Positions 1-14,729 of a stretch of 64,000 nucleotides of DNA are shown here, piece after piece (within the stretch, counting starts at the first letter, position 1; the number at the start of each line of letters is the position of its first letter). A program made the position numbers and the translations under genes. The notes under the pieces were generated by a model. That model worked only from the letters and a program-made list of their open reading frames with translations. It was not told where the DNA came from and searched no databases. Origin of the DNA: Microcebus murinus. Lineage: Eukaryota > Chordata > Mammalia > Primates > Cheirogaleidae. The stretch spans positions 104,086,014-104,150,013 of the forward strand of contig NC_134136.1 in NCBI RefSeq assembly GCF_040939455.1, written 5' to 3'.

Positions 1-460
1 TGGTTTCCATTGAGAGGTCAGTTGACAGATGAATTGGAGCTTCTTTATATGTTATTTGCTTCTTTTCTCTTGCTGCTTTTAGGATCCTCTGTTTGTCATT
101 GACCTTTGTGAGTTTGATTATTATGTATGCCTTGGGGTAGTCTTATTTGGGTTGAACCTGTTTGATACTCTCTGCCTTCTCTATGCCTCAATATTTAACT
201 CTTTCAAATTTTGGAAAGTTTTCTGTGAGGCTCTTGTTCTCCCATTTGAACACTAATACTTCTTAGGTTTTGTCTTTTGAGATAATTTTCTATAACTTAT
301 GGGAGATCTTTATTTCTTTTAATTATTTTTTCTCCTCTGTGTAAATAGCCTATCTTCAAGATCAGTGATTCTTTCCTCTTCTTATTCCATTTTGCTGTTG
401 GAATGATTTTTTTCAGTTCAGCAAATGCATTTTTCAGTTCCAAGGTTTCTGTTGATTTTT

Positions 461-823
<363 letters not shown>

Positions 824-1905
824 ATCTGTTGATTTTTAAAAATTATTTCAATCTCTTTGTTAAGTTTCTCTGATAAATTTCTGAATTGTTTATCTGTGTT
901 ATCTTGGAGATCACTGAGTTTTCTTTAAACTGTTATTTTGAATTCTTGGTCAGAGAGTTCACATGTATACTGTCTTATTAGAATCAGTCACTGATTCCTT
1001 CCTTTGTCCATTTGAGGGGGTTTCCTGTTTGCTATTGTTCCTTGTGCGTGTTATGTCTATGTCTTTGTATTGAAGGATTAGGTATTTATTTCAGTCTTAT
1101 CTATCTAGCTTATTTTGATTTTTATTGGACATGTTTGCTTCGAGTTTTTTTTTTTTTTTGTAATTTTCCTGTTTGTTTTCTTTCTTTATTTAATTTATGT
1201 TTTTTCCTGCTATATCATTGGCTCCTTTTTCGCACTAGATAGCATCTTAAGCTCAGGGTTGCCTCAGTTCTGGTAAACAATTAGCATGCCATCTATCCTG
1301 AATAGAGGAGGTCCCAAAAGGGATATCCCTGTAGTGTGAAAGGCTGGCTAGGGGTTTGTGCCCAAGGGACCTGTGGAACAATGCTCTTACAGTGTGGTGC
1401 TGCTAAACAGCTACTCTGATTTGACATCTCCTTTGGCTGAGTTACAGAGCAGATTTTCCTGTGCTGGGGTGGTAGTCCTGCCTCCCCCCTTTGTCTCTGG
1501 CTGTTCTCAGGGATATTCTCTCTTTAGGCACTCTCGATGCTTTCCATGAGTTAAAGCAAAGATAGTTATCCTATCTAGGAACCCAAGATGGTGGGGAAGC
1601 TGGTTGTCTGCCTCGATCTCACTTTTTCTAGTGTAGAAACCATGAGTTGGAAGAAATTTTCCACATGCTTCATGCCAGGCAAATTTGGGGGAAGGTGCAT
1701 CAAAGATATGGAAGTCCAGTTCTGTTACTATCTGCTCAGAGTTTTTTCACTTCTCTGTGGCCCTGGGAACTGTCTTGTCCGCCTTATATTTAAGTTCAGG
1801 GATATTGCTAGTGATAATCTCACTGCTATATGTTTGTTTGTGTTTTTTTGTGGGGGAATGGGTGAAGCCAGTTTGCTTCTATTCTGCCACTTTGGAATCA
1901 GCAGT

Positions 1906-3198
1906 ATCTGCCTATTTATTTTTAAGAAAACTACATATATTATTTTTACAGAAGGGCTCAAAACATGTGACAGCCTCAAAACCTTCCATTCTAGATAGTA
2001 CCAATACTTTGCTCACTAATCCAGCTAACATTTTCTTGGTTTCTTTACTGACAAATTTAATCCTGGGTTTATAAATATGGTATTTTACATTAGGAATAAG
2101 TAGGCTTTAGCTATGGCTGTTTCAATATTGATAACACTTATAATCTTTAAAAGTTTATAGAAAAGTCTATTGAGAATTGTAATAATTGGGGTTGTCATTT
2201 ATTTGTTTTCTGACTTAGCTTCTTTAGCAAGATCTACTTGGCAATTAGTCTGCATAAGTTCTGGGCAAACCCTATAATACGTACTTGGAGAGAACTTGTT
2301 TCCTTTGAAAATACTACATGATTTGGGGCTTGTGATAAATATTTTCCCACATGACAGATAAGAATTTTGGTGAAAAATCTTTTCTCTATTCTGCAATCAA
2401 CCCACTCCTCTGTTGTTTCTTTTTTCAACTTTTTTTTAGCTTTTAATAATTAGTTATGTGGGTTTGTGTCCCTGTCCCACAGAAAGTCAGTGATGTATAC
2501 TTGTGGTTGTTAGCCAAAAATGCAAATAAGAAACATAAAATAAATGGATTCCTAAGCCCTAACTCAAATGTTTTGAATCAGATTATCCAACATTAGGTTC
2601 CAGGAATGTGAATGCTTTTTTCCAATTTGTAGATTTGATTCTCATATGACTTGTTAGGTAAGAATCATTGTGATCTAGGCCATGGTATGGACTCATTGCC
2701 TCCCAAAAGAAGTCTAACTTAAATTCGATGCTTATAATAGAAATAATTATTTTTATAAGATATCATCAGAAGTGTAATTGGTTTATATCTAACAACTATA
2801 TACAGTAGGCTTTTTGAGGCTGAAATTGAGTTGCATATTTGGTTTTGAGCCTCCTGGTATCCAACGGGAAGAAAAGGAAACAAAATTAATGCTATGTCTT
2901 TCACATTGTCTATATAAAATTTGGAAAAGCCCAAAATAATTTTAAATTTCTTCAAGTATATTGAACCCTCATAAATGTGAAGAGTTAAACCATTAGGGGT
3001 GAGTCAACTCTCACTAATTCCCTAAAATTAACCAATATGACGTGACATAAGTCTTTCCAGGAGGAAAAATAAATACAAAAGTAGAATTGATGGAGGACTG
3101 GAGATTTTGATGCTATAATTTCTTGGCAGTGTCCTACATGTTTCTGGGTACAATCTCGTCTTTTAGTAAATGATATTTATGCTACATTAGTCTCACCA
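1906..3198. other. No recognisable feature
   Basis: AT-rich sequence. I see no supported gene, RNA gene or repeat. The open frames here are below 80 codons and have no family character. Confidence 0.6.
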
Positions 3199-3475
3199 TT
3201 TTTTTAAAAGACATAGGGTCTCATTCTGTCACCCAGGCTGGAGTGCAATAGCATGATCATAGCTCACTGCAACCTCAAATTCCTGGGCTCAAGTAATCTT
3301 CCTGCCCCAGGCCCCTGAGTAGCTAGACTGCAGGTGTGTGCCACCATGCCTAACTAAATTTTTAGGGATCTTTCTGTGTTGCCCTGGCTGGTCTTGAACT
3401 CCTGGCCTCAGGTGATTTTCCCGCCTCGGCCTCCCAAAGTGGTGGGGATACAGGTATGAGCCACCACTCACGGCC
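3199..3475 (-). mobile_element. Alu SINE, older AluJ-like copy
   Basis: Reverse-orientation Alu without the long strepsirrhine middle segment: GGGTCTCATTCTGTCACCC, CCAGGCTGGAGTGCAATAGC, then the right arm to CACTCACGGCC. It is more diverged than the copy at 461-823 and resembles the AluJ class shared by all primates. The flanks 'ACCATTTTTTT' and 'ACCACATTTTTTT' may be a decayed target duplication. Confidence 0.85.
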
Positions 3476-3654
3476 TGACCACATTTTTTTCTTTAATATA
3501 GAAGTTAACAATTGGTACTCCATAAATCGTGAGAGTAATTTATATTTCTTTAAATTTTTTGTTCTGGTATAGTGACATTTAATAAGGACTTGCAATACCA
3601 ATTTATCTAGTCACTTGGTTCATATCCTCATAAAAATGCTATCATGTAGAATAT

Positions 3655-4047
3655 CAGTCAAGGTTCTGCTAGAGAAACAGAACCTGTTGAAGATATATAT
3701 TAAGAGATTTATTGCAAGGAATTAACTTACAGAATTGTGGCTATGGGTGAGACAAGTCCAAAATCTATAGGGCAGTCTATCAGAAAAGTTAGGCTGGAAC
3801 TCTTGTGCACAAGCTGCAGCTGCGGTCTACAGACAGAATTTCTTCTTCAGAAAAACCTTAGCTTTGCTGTTAAGGCCTTTGATCTGTTTGAATCAGGAAT
3901 ACCCAGAGTATCCTAGATAATCTTCCTCACTTAGACTCAACTGGCTAGGTCAACAAAAGAATTCACAACAGCATCTATACTAGTGTTTGCTTGAATAATG
4001 AGACTGTAGCTTAGGCAAGCAGGCACACAAAACTGACCATCACAAGT
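3655..4047 (-). mobile_element. Probable solo LTR, ERVL class (MLT2/MaLR-like)
   Basis: Starts with a 'GGTTCTGCTAGAGAAACAGA' stretch, continues with 'AAGAGATTTATTGCAAGGAA', and ends 'AAACTGACCATCACA'. Read in reverse this has the TGTGATGGT...CAGAACC layout of a common eutherian LTR. No retroviral genes lie beside it, so it is treated as a solo LTR. The class is recognised from general familiarity; the subfamily name is uncertain. Confidence 0.5.
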
Positions 4048-5169
4048 ATGTACTTTTATTGTTCTAATTTGCCAGATTCAGGAAACTTACTTTGAGAAAG
4101 TTAAAATAAATTGCTACAACTAGTATATGATGAAACATTGAACTTGAGTCTGTCTACCACCAGAGCCCATATTGTAAAACCTAGAGGCTGAACAGGAAAA
4201 CTGGCATTTAACCATTTACTTATTAAAGATATGAATGCTGTGTGTGCACACACACATGCACCACCACTAGCACCATATAGCTATTCAGGAAAAAATACAA
4301 AGGAATATTTAAGGTATTTGAATGCATTTGTTAATATTGTGGGGATTGACCAGTATTTTCATTACTTCAGTTAGCCTAATTTTCTTTTCTGAAGCTGTGA
4401 AAAATGATCAGTTCATTATAAATTAAAGTAATCTTGGAAATAATTTGACAGTCAATCATCATTTAATACAATTGAAATAAAATGTCAAGAGTAAACTATA
4501 AAAGACAATGGGATCACTCCCAGTAATTACTGTCAGTTTAAACTGAGGAAAACAGAATCTTATTTCTATCATTATCAGAATGAGGTAGTAATGAACCACA
4601 AATGTGAATCTGTAAAGTATTGCATTTAATTTATTCAATTTCTGCATATTGAATTAATGGATAAGTGGCAGAAATTGGAAAACAGTCACTATAAAACACT
4701 TACATTAGACAATAGCAGCTAAGGAAATATTTATTATTCTATTATTACTGATTGAATTTATGATACATTTTATTCTGCTGTGTGTGCTCAGAGATAGCTC
4801 TTAAATACGTATCTAATTTGACAAACAGGAGAGGCTAGATGGAGGACATTGGCTCCCCACAGAGTACTGAAATAAGGAGAGAGAAAAAGAGCAAAAACAG
4901 AGGTATAGACACCAAAAAATCCTTTGAAATGTGACATTTGTTCTAGAGTTTCACATTTTCAAATGACACACCTGCCCATAAAGTTTAAATCATTTGTGCA
5001 TGCCTTGTTTCATAATTTCATTATTTTACTTTTGTTCAAATATTAGAAAATTTCCCAATTAGACCAAACATGTACCTGAGTAGCATCCCTGCTTTTGTTA
5101 TTTTCTTTGTAAAATTTGTCTTTTATAATGAGCAAGACAATGTCCTTCCCTGCAAATGTTTACTTCCCT
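4048..5169. other. No recognisable feature
   Basis: Anonymous AT-rich DNA. The only structure seen is a short alternating GT/CA tract near 4240-4262. Confidence 0.6.
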
Positions 5170-5845
5170 TATACTGAGTCTCTGCTCAGCATGGGATGTT
5201 GCCCATAGACTGCAAGAAATTCCATCCTTTCTAGATCCCAAATTATCACTCTATCTTATGTCCTATTATTCTTCAAAACAAACATCTTCTTTGAGTCATA
5301 TTGGGCTATTCATACTCACCACATTTATCATATACACCACCAGACCCACAATTCTGCTCACACTATGGGCCTAACAGTGTCCTCCCACCTCCTTTCCATA
5401 TATATGAATCCTGTCCACCTACAAGCCCAGATCTTGTGAAATTTCTTTTAGCCTGATCTCTCCTTCTACTGAACTCAGATAGGATATCAAATCTGACAGG
5501 GGCTTAAAGATAACAGGCATCTGCTTCTTGAACCCCTTCGATGACTGTCAAGTCAGATGATCTGTGTCCATCTAGATTATGTTTGAAACCTCTAACAAAG
5601 GAGAACTCATTACTTTCTAGTGAAGTACAGTCTTTGGACAGTTTTGGAAGGTATTAAATAGAAAGTTCTTATTTTAAGACCTGCCTTGATATATTAATAT
5701 AATAACTATTACAGTTTCTTCCTTACTTTCCTGTTCCTCCATATTAGACTATACACTTCTTTATAGCAAGAATAGATATTTATTCCCCAATACCTAACAC
5801 CATACTGGGGATGTAGTAGATATTTAAATAAATATATTATATATG
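5170..5845 (+). mobile_element. L2 LINE fragment with 3' end
   Basis: The 3' part (about 5715-5840) has the L2 tail layout: 'TTAGACTATACACTTCTTTA', a 'TACCTAACACCATACTGGGG' stretch and 'GTAGTAGATATTTAAATAAA'. The upstream part to 5170 is assigned with less certainty from scattered L2-like phrases. Highly diverged and non-coding. Confidence 0.5.
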
Positions 5846-7799
5846 TGTATATTTAATTAAATACAACCTGGCTTTGAGCATTTCATTTTCTTACCTACTT
5901 TTCTCTGTATGAACCATGTATGTGTATGTGCTTCAGAACAAATGAACAGTTATAGTCTAACCTTTATACTTCACAATGGACTCATGTTCTCCTAGTTGCT
6001 CTATATAGAAAGGTAGCCTATGTTCACGTTTTCTAATTTTTCAGAGCTTCATCATCTTGCTGAGAGAAATTTTGCTTATACTCAATTAAACCCAAACCCA
6101 ACTGTTACTACTTATACTATTTATTTTTATTCTTTTTTAAAAATCCCATACCATGTATTTCTTACCCTGTTTTTGTAACATTGGTGTTTTGTGATCTAAA
6201 TGCAGGATGTTTTATTCTTAAAAATGTGTGCTATTATATTAGGCCTATGATTCCCCCCATCAAGATCCTTCTTGGATTTTGTTTCTGTTATTTCCTATTT
6301 GATTACCTAGCTAGATTCATATTACTGACAAATTGCATAATTATTCCTTATGTGACTTTATCCATATCATTGGCTTAAAATAGTGAATATAAGATGAGAA
6401 AGACTGGAGACCTAGCATTAGAAGTCAGTGTCTCCACCTTTTTGTCTTTCTTTAAATTGATCCATTAACTTATACTTTTTTAACCATAGTCCCTTACCCA
6501 GTTCTCACCACATAAGTAAAAACTGATGAGATGAGATTTATGATAGGAATATAATGGAATGACATGTACTATTCAAAAGAAATGAAATGATAATAGAAAT
6601 GAGCATATCATACAACATTTTAGGGGTTACATACATGTGCATATTGAAATTGTTAGTAATCTTTATTATATGCATTCTCTCTATATTTAGCTTATTAATT
6701 ATTTAGTTACAAATCTTAGTCTTACATAATTCTGTATATCAGTATATAACCATACACCTTACACATAAAAACAACCAATCTATTGTTGTTTAATATGAAA
6801 GGAGTTAATGGCAAAGAAGAAGAAAGTCTACTACCATTTTCAAGAGTAAATCATAGGAAAGAAAAATATGTAGGATAAGTACTAAGAAATACTTGCTGGA
6901 ACTTAGCAAAGTGTTTCAAGGAAAATTTTCAAAAATATTACTTTATTCTAGAATAAAATGCATTCTGAAAAATATTAGGAATACTGTAAAATAATTTACT
7001 GATGAACAGTACCCTTAAGAAATAACAAATGATCAATGCGCTTTAATGTTTCTATAATATGTGTGCCACATCTCCTTAAAACTCCTTAGTTATGCCGTAC
7101 TGTTGCTGAGGTTGTTTTATTTGTTTGAACAAACCTAAAGACTGTTTAGATAGTTAAACTGCTGAATTCACAGACAATTATATGAGGTTGTGCTGTTATG
7201 TTGTTAAATAATCGCATAAGATTTAGCACTTGAACAAGTGTCATTTGTTTCTGAGTCTCTCTCTATGATTAGCATAACATATTCCCAAGAATAAATGTTT
7301 CCACACTTCAGGGATCAGGAAAATAACCACACTTTAATTGTCAGGATGTGGCTAAGCACTGTCTTGTAAACTGTAGTATAACCAAACATTTATGATATCT
7401 TTTAAATATAATCTTACACTCTGTGAATGATTTTTATCTATTAGAAATTCCATACTGTTTGTCTGACTTAATGACTCATGGAATTGTAACCTAAAAGTGA
7501 AAACATTGAAAACATAATAAAATAAACAGTGGCATTAAATCACTAGAGATATAGTCAGTTTGTATTAATGGTCTGTACTTGTAGACAAGTAACTGTGCTC
7601 TCCTGTCTTAATTCTGTTTCAGTTAACAATATCAACAACCAATTTCAGCAGAAGATATATTTAAGTTTTAAAATATATATTTTCTTATTACAAAATAATA
7701 GTTTTCACTGAGAAAATTTTTAAAAAGACAGGGGCCTAAAGTAAGAGGAAAAACTTTGTTTTCATTTCATCACTTAGGACCAACAGCTAGTCTTTTTAA
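5846..7799. other. No recognisable feature
   Basis: Nearly 2 kb of AT-rich DNA without a recognised repeat, RNA gene or credible coding frame. Confidence 0.6.
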
Positions 7800-8140
7800 A
7801 AAAAATGGTTATTAGTATCTATAGATTTTTTATAAGATTTGGATTATAATCAACATACTGTTTGTTAACATTACTTTTTTCTTAGCAATGTATTCTGAAC
7901 ACTTTTCATGTCATTAAATATTCTTCTAACACATCATTTTAAAGTAATAAAATTCTATGCTATGGCAGAATTTATTTAGCCAATCTTCTATTGATGGGCA
8001 TTTAAATTGACTTTGATCTATTGATGAAAGTAAAAAGCTTGATGTTTTAAAAATGCTTTTTAAAAAATGAATGTATACAATTCTGGACCTGGTTTTATAT
8101 AAGGAGTATATATTTGTTTCATATGCATTCAAAGGAGCTC
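7800..8140 (-). mobile_element. Old LINE-1 3' fragment, antisense
   Basis: Phrases such as 'CATGTCATTAAATATTCTTC', 'TGGCAGAATTTATTTAGCC' and 'TCTATTGATGGGCATTTAAA' match the antisense 3' region of L1ME/L1MC-type elements. Diverged and non-coding. Confidence 0.6.
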
Positions 8141-8340
8141 ATCTTCTATTCTCTATTTAAAATCGTAGAATCACATCAATGTAATGAAACAAATGGCTAG
8201 CTCAAATAATTTTTTAATGCATTCTGATGGAAGCTTGTAGATGCCTGCATTAAATCCTATATTTGAACTTTGAAATAACTGCTATAGCCTATGACTGATA
8301 TTCCTTAGCATGCAAGTTGCTACTTTAAAATGGCTGGATC

Positions 8341-8644
<304 letters not shown>

Positions 8645-8659
8645 TTGGCATTAACTGAT

Positions 8660-8890
8660 CAACACTTATATACACATATAGTAGTCACATTCATCGGGTG
8701 TCAGGCAGATGGGAGGGGGGAGGAGGGGATGGGTATATTCACACCTAATGGGTGCAGTGTGCACCATCTGGGGAATGGACACGCTTGAAGCTCTGACTTG
8801 GGTGGGGCAAAGGCAATATGTAACCTAAACATTTGTACCCTGTAATATGGTGAAATAAAAAAAATAATAAAAGACACACAAAACATACAA
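8660..8890 (+). mobile_element. LINE-1 3' UTR fragment, lemur type
   Basis: A 5'-truncated L1 made of 3' UTR only. It contains the G-rich tract GGGAGGGGGGAGGAGGGGAT, the lemur-type block ATGGGTGCAGTGTGCACCAT, 'GGACACGCTTGA' and a tail 'CCTGTAATATGGTGAAAT' followed by A-rich sequence. It sits directly downstream of the Alu at 8341-8644. Three related ends occur elsewhere in the window (13360, 45169 and 46386). Confidence 0.85.
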
Positions 8891-10104
8891 AAAAAAAATA
8901 GATTTCCAAACTAATTGCTGCATGGGGGGACAGGGAGAATGAAACTTTTGCAGTTATTTTTCAAAGTTCCCAAAAAACTATCTGCAAAAGTATGTTGAAC
9001 CAAGAATGTGCACGTGTTATACTTTTAGATTTATAAAACAAATATCAAAAGATTTGAAACTTAAATTTGATTAAAAAATGTATGTCAATCTTTTAAATGG
9101 ATTATATGATATTAAGGAAAGCTGGAGAATTTTTTGCTGTCCTGGTGTGAAATATAGCTTTGCTGTTTGAAACTATAAAAAACAAATGTGCACATGATAA
9201 ATCGAGGCCTTGCTGTATACCTGTAAGAATCTGTCTGTCGTGTGTCCCTGAAGTACACTTTGAGTGGATCTGTGTGGGTTATTTAAAATGAAATCTTTGG
9301 CAAAGTTAGTTAACTGAGTTACAATGTCCTTCATCAGCCGTGTAAAAATCAAGGTGGCAAATCTTATTTGAAGTTTCTTAGTAACCTCTTACTTAACTTC
9401 AACAGCCACTGCAAATTGGACAGATGCTTACTAGAATTTAGTTCAAGTAAAATTAGAATAGAATTTAAGTAAAATAGTTTCAAAAATGTGGAGAGAATGA
9501 AACTGTTCTATAAACATATGAAAAAAGACTAGCAAAATAAACATAGACACAGTGATGTCTGACATAGAGAGGTACCTTATGTAATGAGAAGGATATTTCA
9601 TATTAAGAACTGAGAGAGATTTCTCAATGCAGGGGAAGTCATAGAATTACCAACTCAAAAAATATTAAACGCCACTAGATAACTATCTCAAAGATGGGTT
9701 TTAACAATAATTAAATCAAATGAATAATGAAATAATTAAATCCAAAATCAGTAATTAAATTCAGGGTGATATGATTCCCTCTTGGCCCTTGTGATTTCTA
9801 GTGATTTATTAATTGATTTTTGTTGATTCTGTGGATTAGTTATATAATATAATAAGTACAACAGAAAGTATAACACAGATCTCCAACAAGGCCATGCCTA
9901 AATTGGGCAGGAGAAAATCCCTATGTAGCTATTTATTTTTTAACAAAAAAATAGTTACTAGAAAATGTAGAGATATTAACAGACTGTGGAAAAATTTTGT
10001 ATTGATTTACTCTAATGCCTTTTATTTTACCTATTTATACTTTTAAAGAAATGTAAAATATGTTCTAGATACAAAAGATTGTATATGCCATAGAAGAGAG
10101 TTTA
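8891..10104. other. No recognisable feature
   Basis: About 1.2 kb of AT-rich DNA with no repeat or gene I can support. Confidence 0.6.
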
Positions 10105-10117
10105 AAGAATAAAAAGA

Positions 10118-10439
10118 GGCCGGGCGCTGTGGCTCACGCCTGTAATCCTAGCTCTTGGGAGGCCGAGGCGGGCGGATTGCTCAAGGTCAGGAGTTCAAAA
10201 CCAGCCTGAGCAAGAGCGAGACCCCGTCTCTACTATAAATAGAAAGAAATTAATTGGCCAACTGATATATATATATAAAAAATTAGCCGGGCATGGTGGC
10301 GCATGCCTGTAGTCCCAGCTACCCGGGAGGCTGAGGCAGAAGGATCACTCGAGCCCAGGAGTTTGAGGTTGCTGTGAGCTAGGCTGATGCCACGGCACTC
10401 ACTCTAGCCTGGGCAACAAAGCGAGACTCTGTCTCAAAA
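10118..10439 (+). mobile_element. Alu SINE, strepsirrhine type, young
   Basis: Forward dimeric Alu starting GGCCGGGCGCTGTGGCTCAC, with the TTAATTGGCCAACTGATATA linker. Flanked by the duplication AAGAATAAAAAGA on both sides (about 10105-10117 and just after the tail). The intact CpG-rich start and the good duplication indicate a fairly recent insertion. Confidence 0.95.
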
Positions 10440-10489
10440 AGAATAAAAAGAAATGAAGTCCTTTGTATCAGCTGCCAGTTTTGAAAATA

Positions 10490-11680
<1,191 letters not shown>

Positions 11681-12574
11681 AGTTTAAGTTTCATATCAGT
11701 AAAAAACTTACCAGAATAAGGCTATTAATCTCAAAAGATAACTTGCACTTGTCTAAAAATTATCAAGATATATATATATCTTGATAATTTGTATCTATTA
11801 GGAGATATATATCCTAATGATTTTGTATATTTACATATAGAAACAATTCATGCACACATAATATGTATACATATGTAACAATTTCTTTTAAGGTTTTTAG
11901 CTTAATTTTAAATTTCAGCTATTGGCCTTATCATGCATAAACTACTTTTTTTTTTTTTACTTTATTTTGGTAGTCAGCTCCTGAAAAAACTTCTGTTAAT
12001 ACTTTACAGAAGAGTGATAGTTGTGAATTTTCAGCTATTTGTCTTTGAATTTTCTCATTGGTAGATACTGATTTTGTTCAGTGACATGAGAGAAACTATG
12101 GGATTTTTAGTTTTATAAGACATCATCGTGTTCATGATTTATTGTTCTTTGGACAATTGATTCCAACCCAAATATCCTATGAAATAAAATTATTTATTCA
12201 GTGCAATATGTTTTACAAATTATTATATGTAGAAATCACTTTACTGTGTATATCAAATTTTACTTTCTAAAAGCTCCTTCCATTAGTGCTAATGTGTTTG
12301 TCCCTTTTAAAAAATAATCTCATAATTATTGGGCATTTGGTGAGGAGGAACAGATTAGAAGATTGTTCATCTATATTTTCAAAGTGATGAAATAGCAATT
12401 CTGTCTTTTATAACTTTTGCTGGCTGGTTTCTGGCAACGTATTTTCTTAGTTGTTAAAATGTTGAAGAGCTGACTATTAACTCTAATTTTCCCAGGTATA
12501 AGAGGAAGAACTGTCATTGGTTAATTACTCAATATAGGTTAGGAAATATTCTGGCCACATGAACTCTGATATTC
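11681..12574. other. AT-rich stretch with one perfect palindrome
   Basis: No gene or known repeat recognised. It contains the 34-bp palindrome at 11757-11790, followed by a second imperfect AT palindrome near 11797-11820. Confidence 0.6.
11757..11790. repeat. 34-bp perfect palindrome
   Basis: The half-site AAATTATCAAGATATAT is followed at once by its exact reverse complement, with no spacer, so the DNA can form a perfect cruciform or hairpin. Confidence 0.95.
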
Positions 12575-12779
12575 TTCATTCATGCATTCATGTATACATT
12601 CAACAAATATTTTTTTGAGTACGTTCCATATGCCAAGCTCTGTTCTAGGAATTGGGATAAAGTGTTGAAGAAAACAGACAAAAAGACAAAAATTCTGACC
12701 TTGGTGGAACTTAAGCAATTAATATGATAGATTACTTCATTGCAGGTATCTAAAAATTGAGAAATTCCATAGGAAATAG

Positions 12780-12952
12780 CATGTGGCCCTGATTCTAAAA
12801 TTTTAATGTCCATGTGAATCACCTGGGGAACTTGTGGTACTGCAGATTGTGATTACATGGGTCTTAAGTGGAATCCTGAGATTCTGCATTTCTGGCAAGT
12901 TCCTGAGAGATGTCATTGCTGTTAGTCTGGGAACACAGTTTGAATAGCAAAG
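12780..12952 (+). mobile_element. MER5A, hAT-Charlie non-autonomous element
   Basis: The diagnostic body is present: 'CATGTGAATCACCTGGGGAA', then 'TCTGCATTTCTGGCAAGTTC', ending near 'TTAGTCTGGGAACACAGTTT'. MER5A is a short internally deleted hAT relative with no coding capacity. It lies inside the L2 relic. Confidence 0.75.
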
Positions 12953-13359
12953 ATTGTATGGTACGTGGGTGGGGATCAAAAGTGGGGAGTGGGAGGGATA
13001 CTGGCTACAATTTTAAATATGACAGGGTGTGCCTTATAGAGAAGTTGATAGTTAAGCAAAAATATGAAAGAGTTGAGGGATTTTAGCTATATACTTACCT
13101 CGGGAACTAAAACCAGCTGGTTCTGAGGCCTTTAGATGGGAGCATGCCTGGCAAGGAGGCCAGTGTGGATGGAGTAGAATGAACAAGAAGGAGAGTAGTA
13201 GAAGATCAGATTTGAGAGGCAGTGGGTAGGGGCAGAAATGCGTGGACTTATACACCACTGTTAAGTGTTATTGGCATTTACTCTGAGATGGGGAACCACT
13301 CCAAGATTCTGAGCAGGGAAGTGACATGCTCTGACTTACGTCTTTAAAAGATTACTCTA

Positions 13360-13494
13360 ACCTGAAAGTAGGACACGCTTGATGTTTTGGTAAGGTGGGT
13401 GGGTGGGGGGCGTGGGGAGGAATGGCAGGGGCAATATATGTAACCCTAACAATATTTGTACCCCCATAATATGAAAAAATTAAAAAATTAAAAA
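13360..13494 (+). mobile_element. Very short LINE-1 3' UTR insertion, lemur type
   Basis: About 135 bp of L1 3' end: 'GGACACGCTTGATGTT', a G-rich tract, 'GGCAATATATGTAACCCTAA' and 'CCCCCATAATATG', then an A-rich tail. It is flanked by a perfect 14-bp target duplication AAAAGATTACTCTA (13346-13359 and 13495-13508), so it is a severely 5'-truncated retroposition into the L2 relic. Confidence 0.92.
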
Positions 13495-13960
13495 AAAAGA
13501 TTACTCTAGCTACTATATAGACAATAGACTGTCTAAGGACCAGAGTAAAGGCAGTGAGAGCAGTTAGGAGTCTGCAAAAATATGTGGTGGCTCAGACTAA
13601 GTTTGTAGCAGAAGAATTGGTGAGAAGTGGTTATACTTAGAACACTTTTTGAAGGTAGAGCCAAGTGAGCTTATTGATGTCTTAGATGTAGGCTGTGAGA
13701 GAAAGAAAGGAGCCAAGGATGAATTCCAGGTTTTTCACCTTAGCTTCTGGAATGATGGAGTTGCCTTCAACTGAAATAGGAAAAGGCTACATTTTCAGGT
13801 ACATGTCTGAAGTTTAGTCTCTGTAAGTGTTGAGTCTCTGTGTATTGATTAGGACTCCAAATAGACATATGGAGTAGGCAACTAGATATTTGAGCCTGGA
13901 GTTCAGGATAAGGACAGCACTGGAGATCCAAATTTGCTCTGTCATATCATTCTTTGGCTT

Positions 13961-14729
13961 CAAAGACCACAGTGCTCTTCTGCTTCAGTAGTAAAAAAGA
14001 ATCAACATTGGTCACTGTAACTGGTTGTACATTTACTCAAAGCAATTCAAAAATATTTTTTAGCAGAAAAATTGAGTTGGAAGTTCATCTTTTTAGCTGC
14101 TTTGCTTGGCTACTGTAGACAGATGTCATTAAGTCAATGCTTGGCAGCTTTCGTTATGTTCTAAAGAGCCATGTTCATCTGGGTGTGACTCAGTTTTTCT
14201 GGAATCCACTCACTTCTGCTATGCCTTGTTAGGAGTAAGAAAACCATATGGTCAGTGATCTGGGGGTATAGTGAAGAAATTTGTGTTTTTTCAGTGTTGG
14301 AAAGGTGAGGAAGTGGTAAGATGAACATCATAGTCTTCACATCCTACAGTGGAATAATGACAAGCATGTCCTAAATGATTTATCAGAGGTTCCCTGGTAG
14401 GACAGAGCTCCAGTTGCTCACAGCAATAACCTGCTCATTAATACCACTTAACTGGCTTTCCTTGCATCCTTGCCTCGCATTCTACACTTTCTACTTCTTC
14501 CTCGGATCACCTTCCAAGTCAACTCTTTGCACTCAATTAATTCCATGTATCTGGCTAATTTAAGAGAGGTGATTATGTAAAATGTGCTTAATTAGTCTAT
14601 CCAGGATAGTTCCTTTTGATATCTACAATAGTGCTTGACAAATAGATTGTCAATACGTATTTGCCAGACTGGTGAATGACTGTAACGTTTCTTAATGATC
14701 ATTACGTAGTAGTAGTATTGTTGTTACTA
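13961..14729. other. No recognisable feature
   Basis: Anonymous sequence; no supported gene or repeat. Confidence 0.6.

Larger units (their letters stand above)
12575..13960 (-). mobile_element. L2 LINE relic, antisense, with two nested insertions
   Basis: The 3' end of L2 is at the left: 'TACATTCAACAAATATTTTT', then 'CTCTGTTCTAGGAATTGGGA' and 'AACAGACAAAAAGACAAAAA'. The ORF2 end of L2 follows to the right, with 'GGAGCATGCCTGGCAAGGAG', 'GAACCACTCCAAGATTCTGA' and 'GGGAAGTGACATGCTCTGAC'. It is interrupted by MER5A at about 12780-12952 and by a short L1 tail at 13360-13494. Non-coding. Confidence 0.75.

Noticed and set aside
1588..2074. Overlapping plus-strand frames of 129 and 136 codons
   Set aside because: They lie in an old antisense L1 5' UTR, have no family character and overlap each other in different frames.
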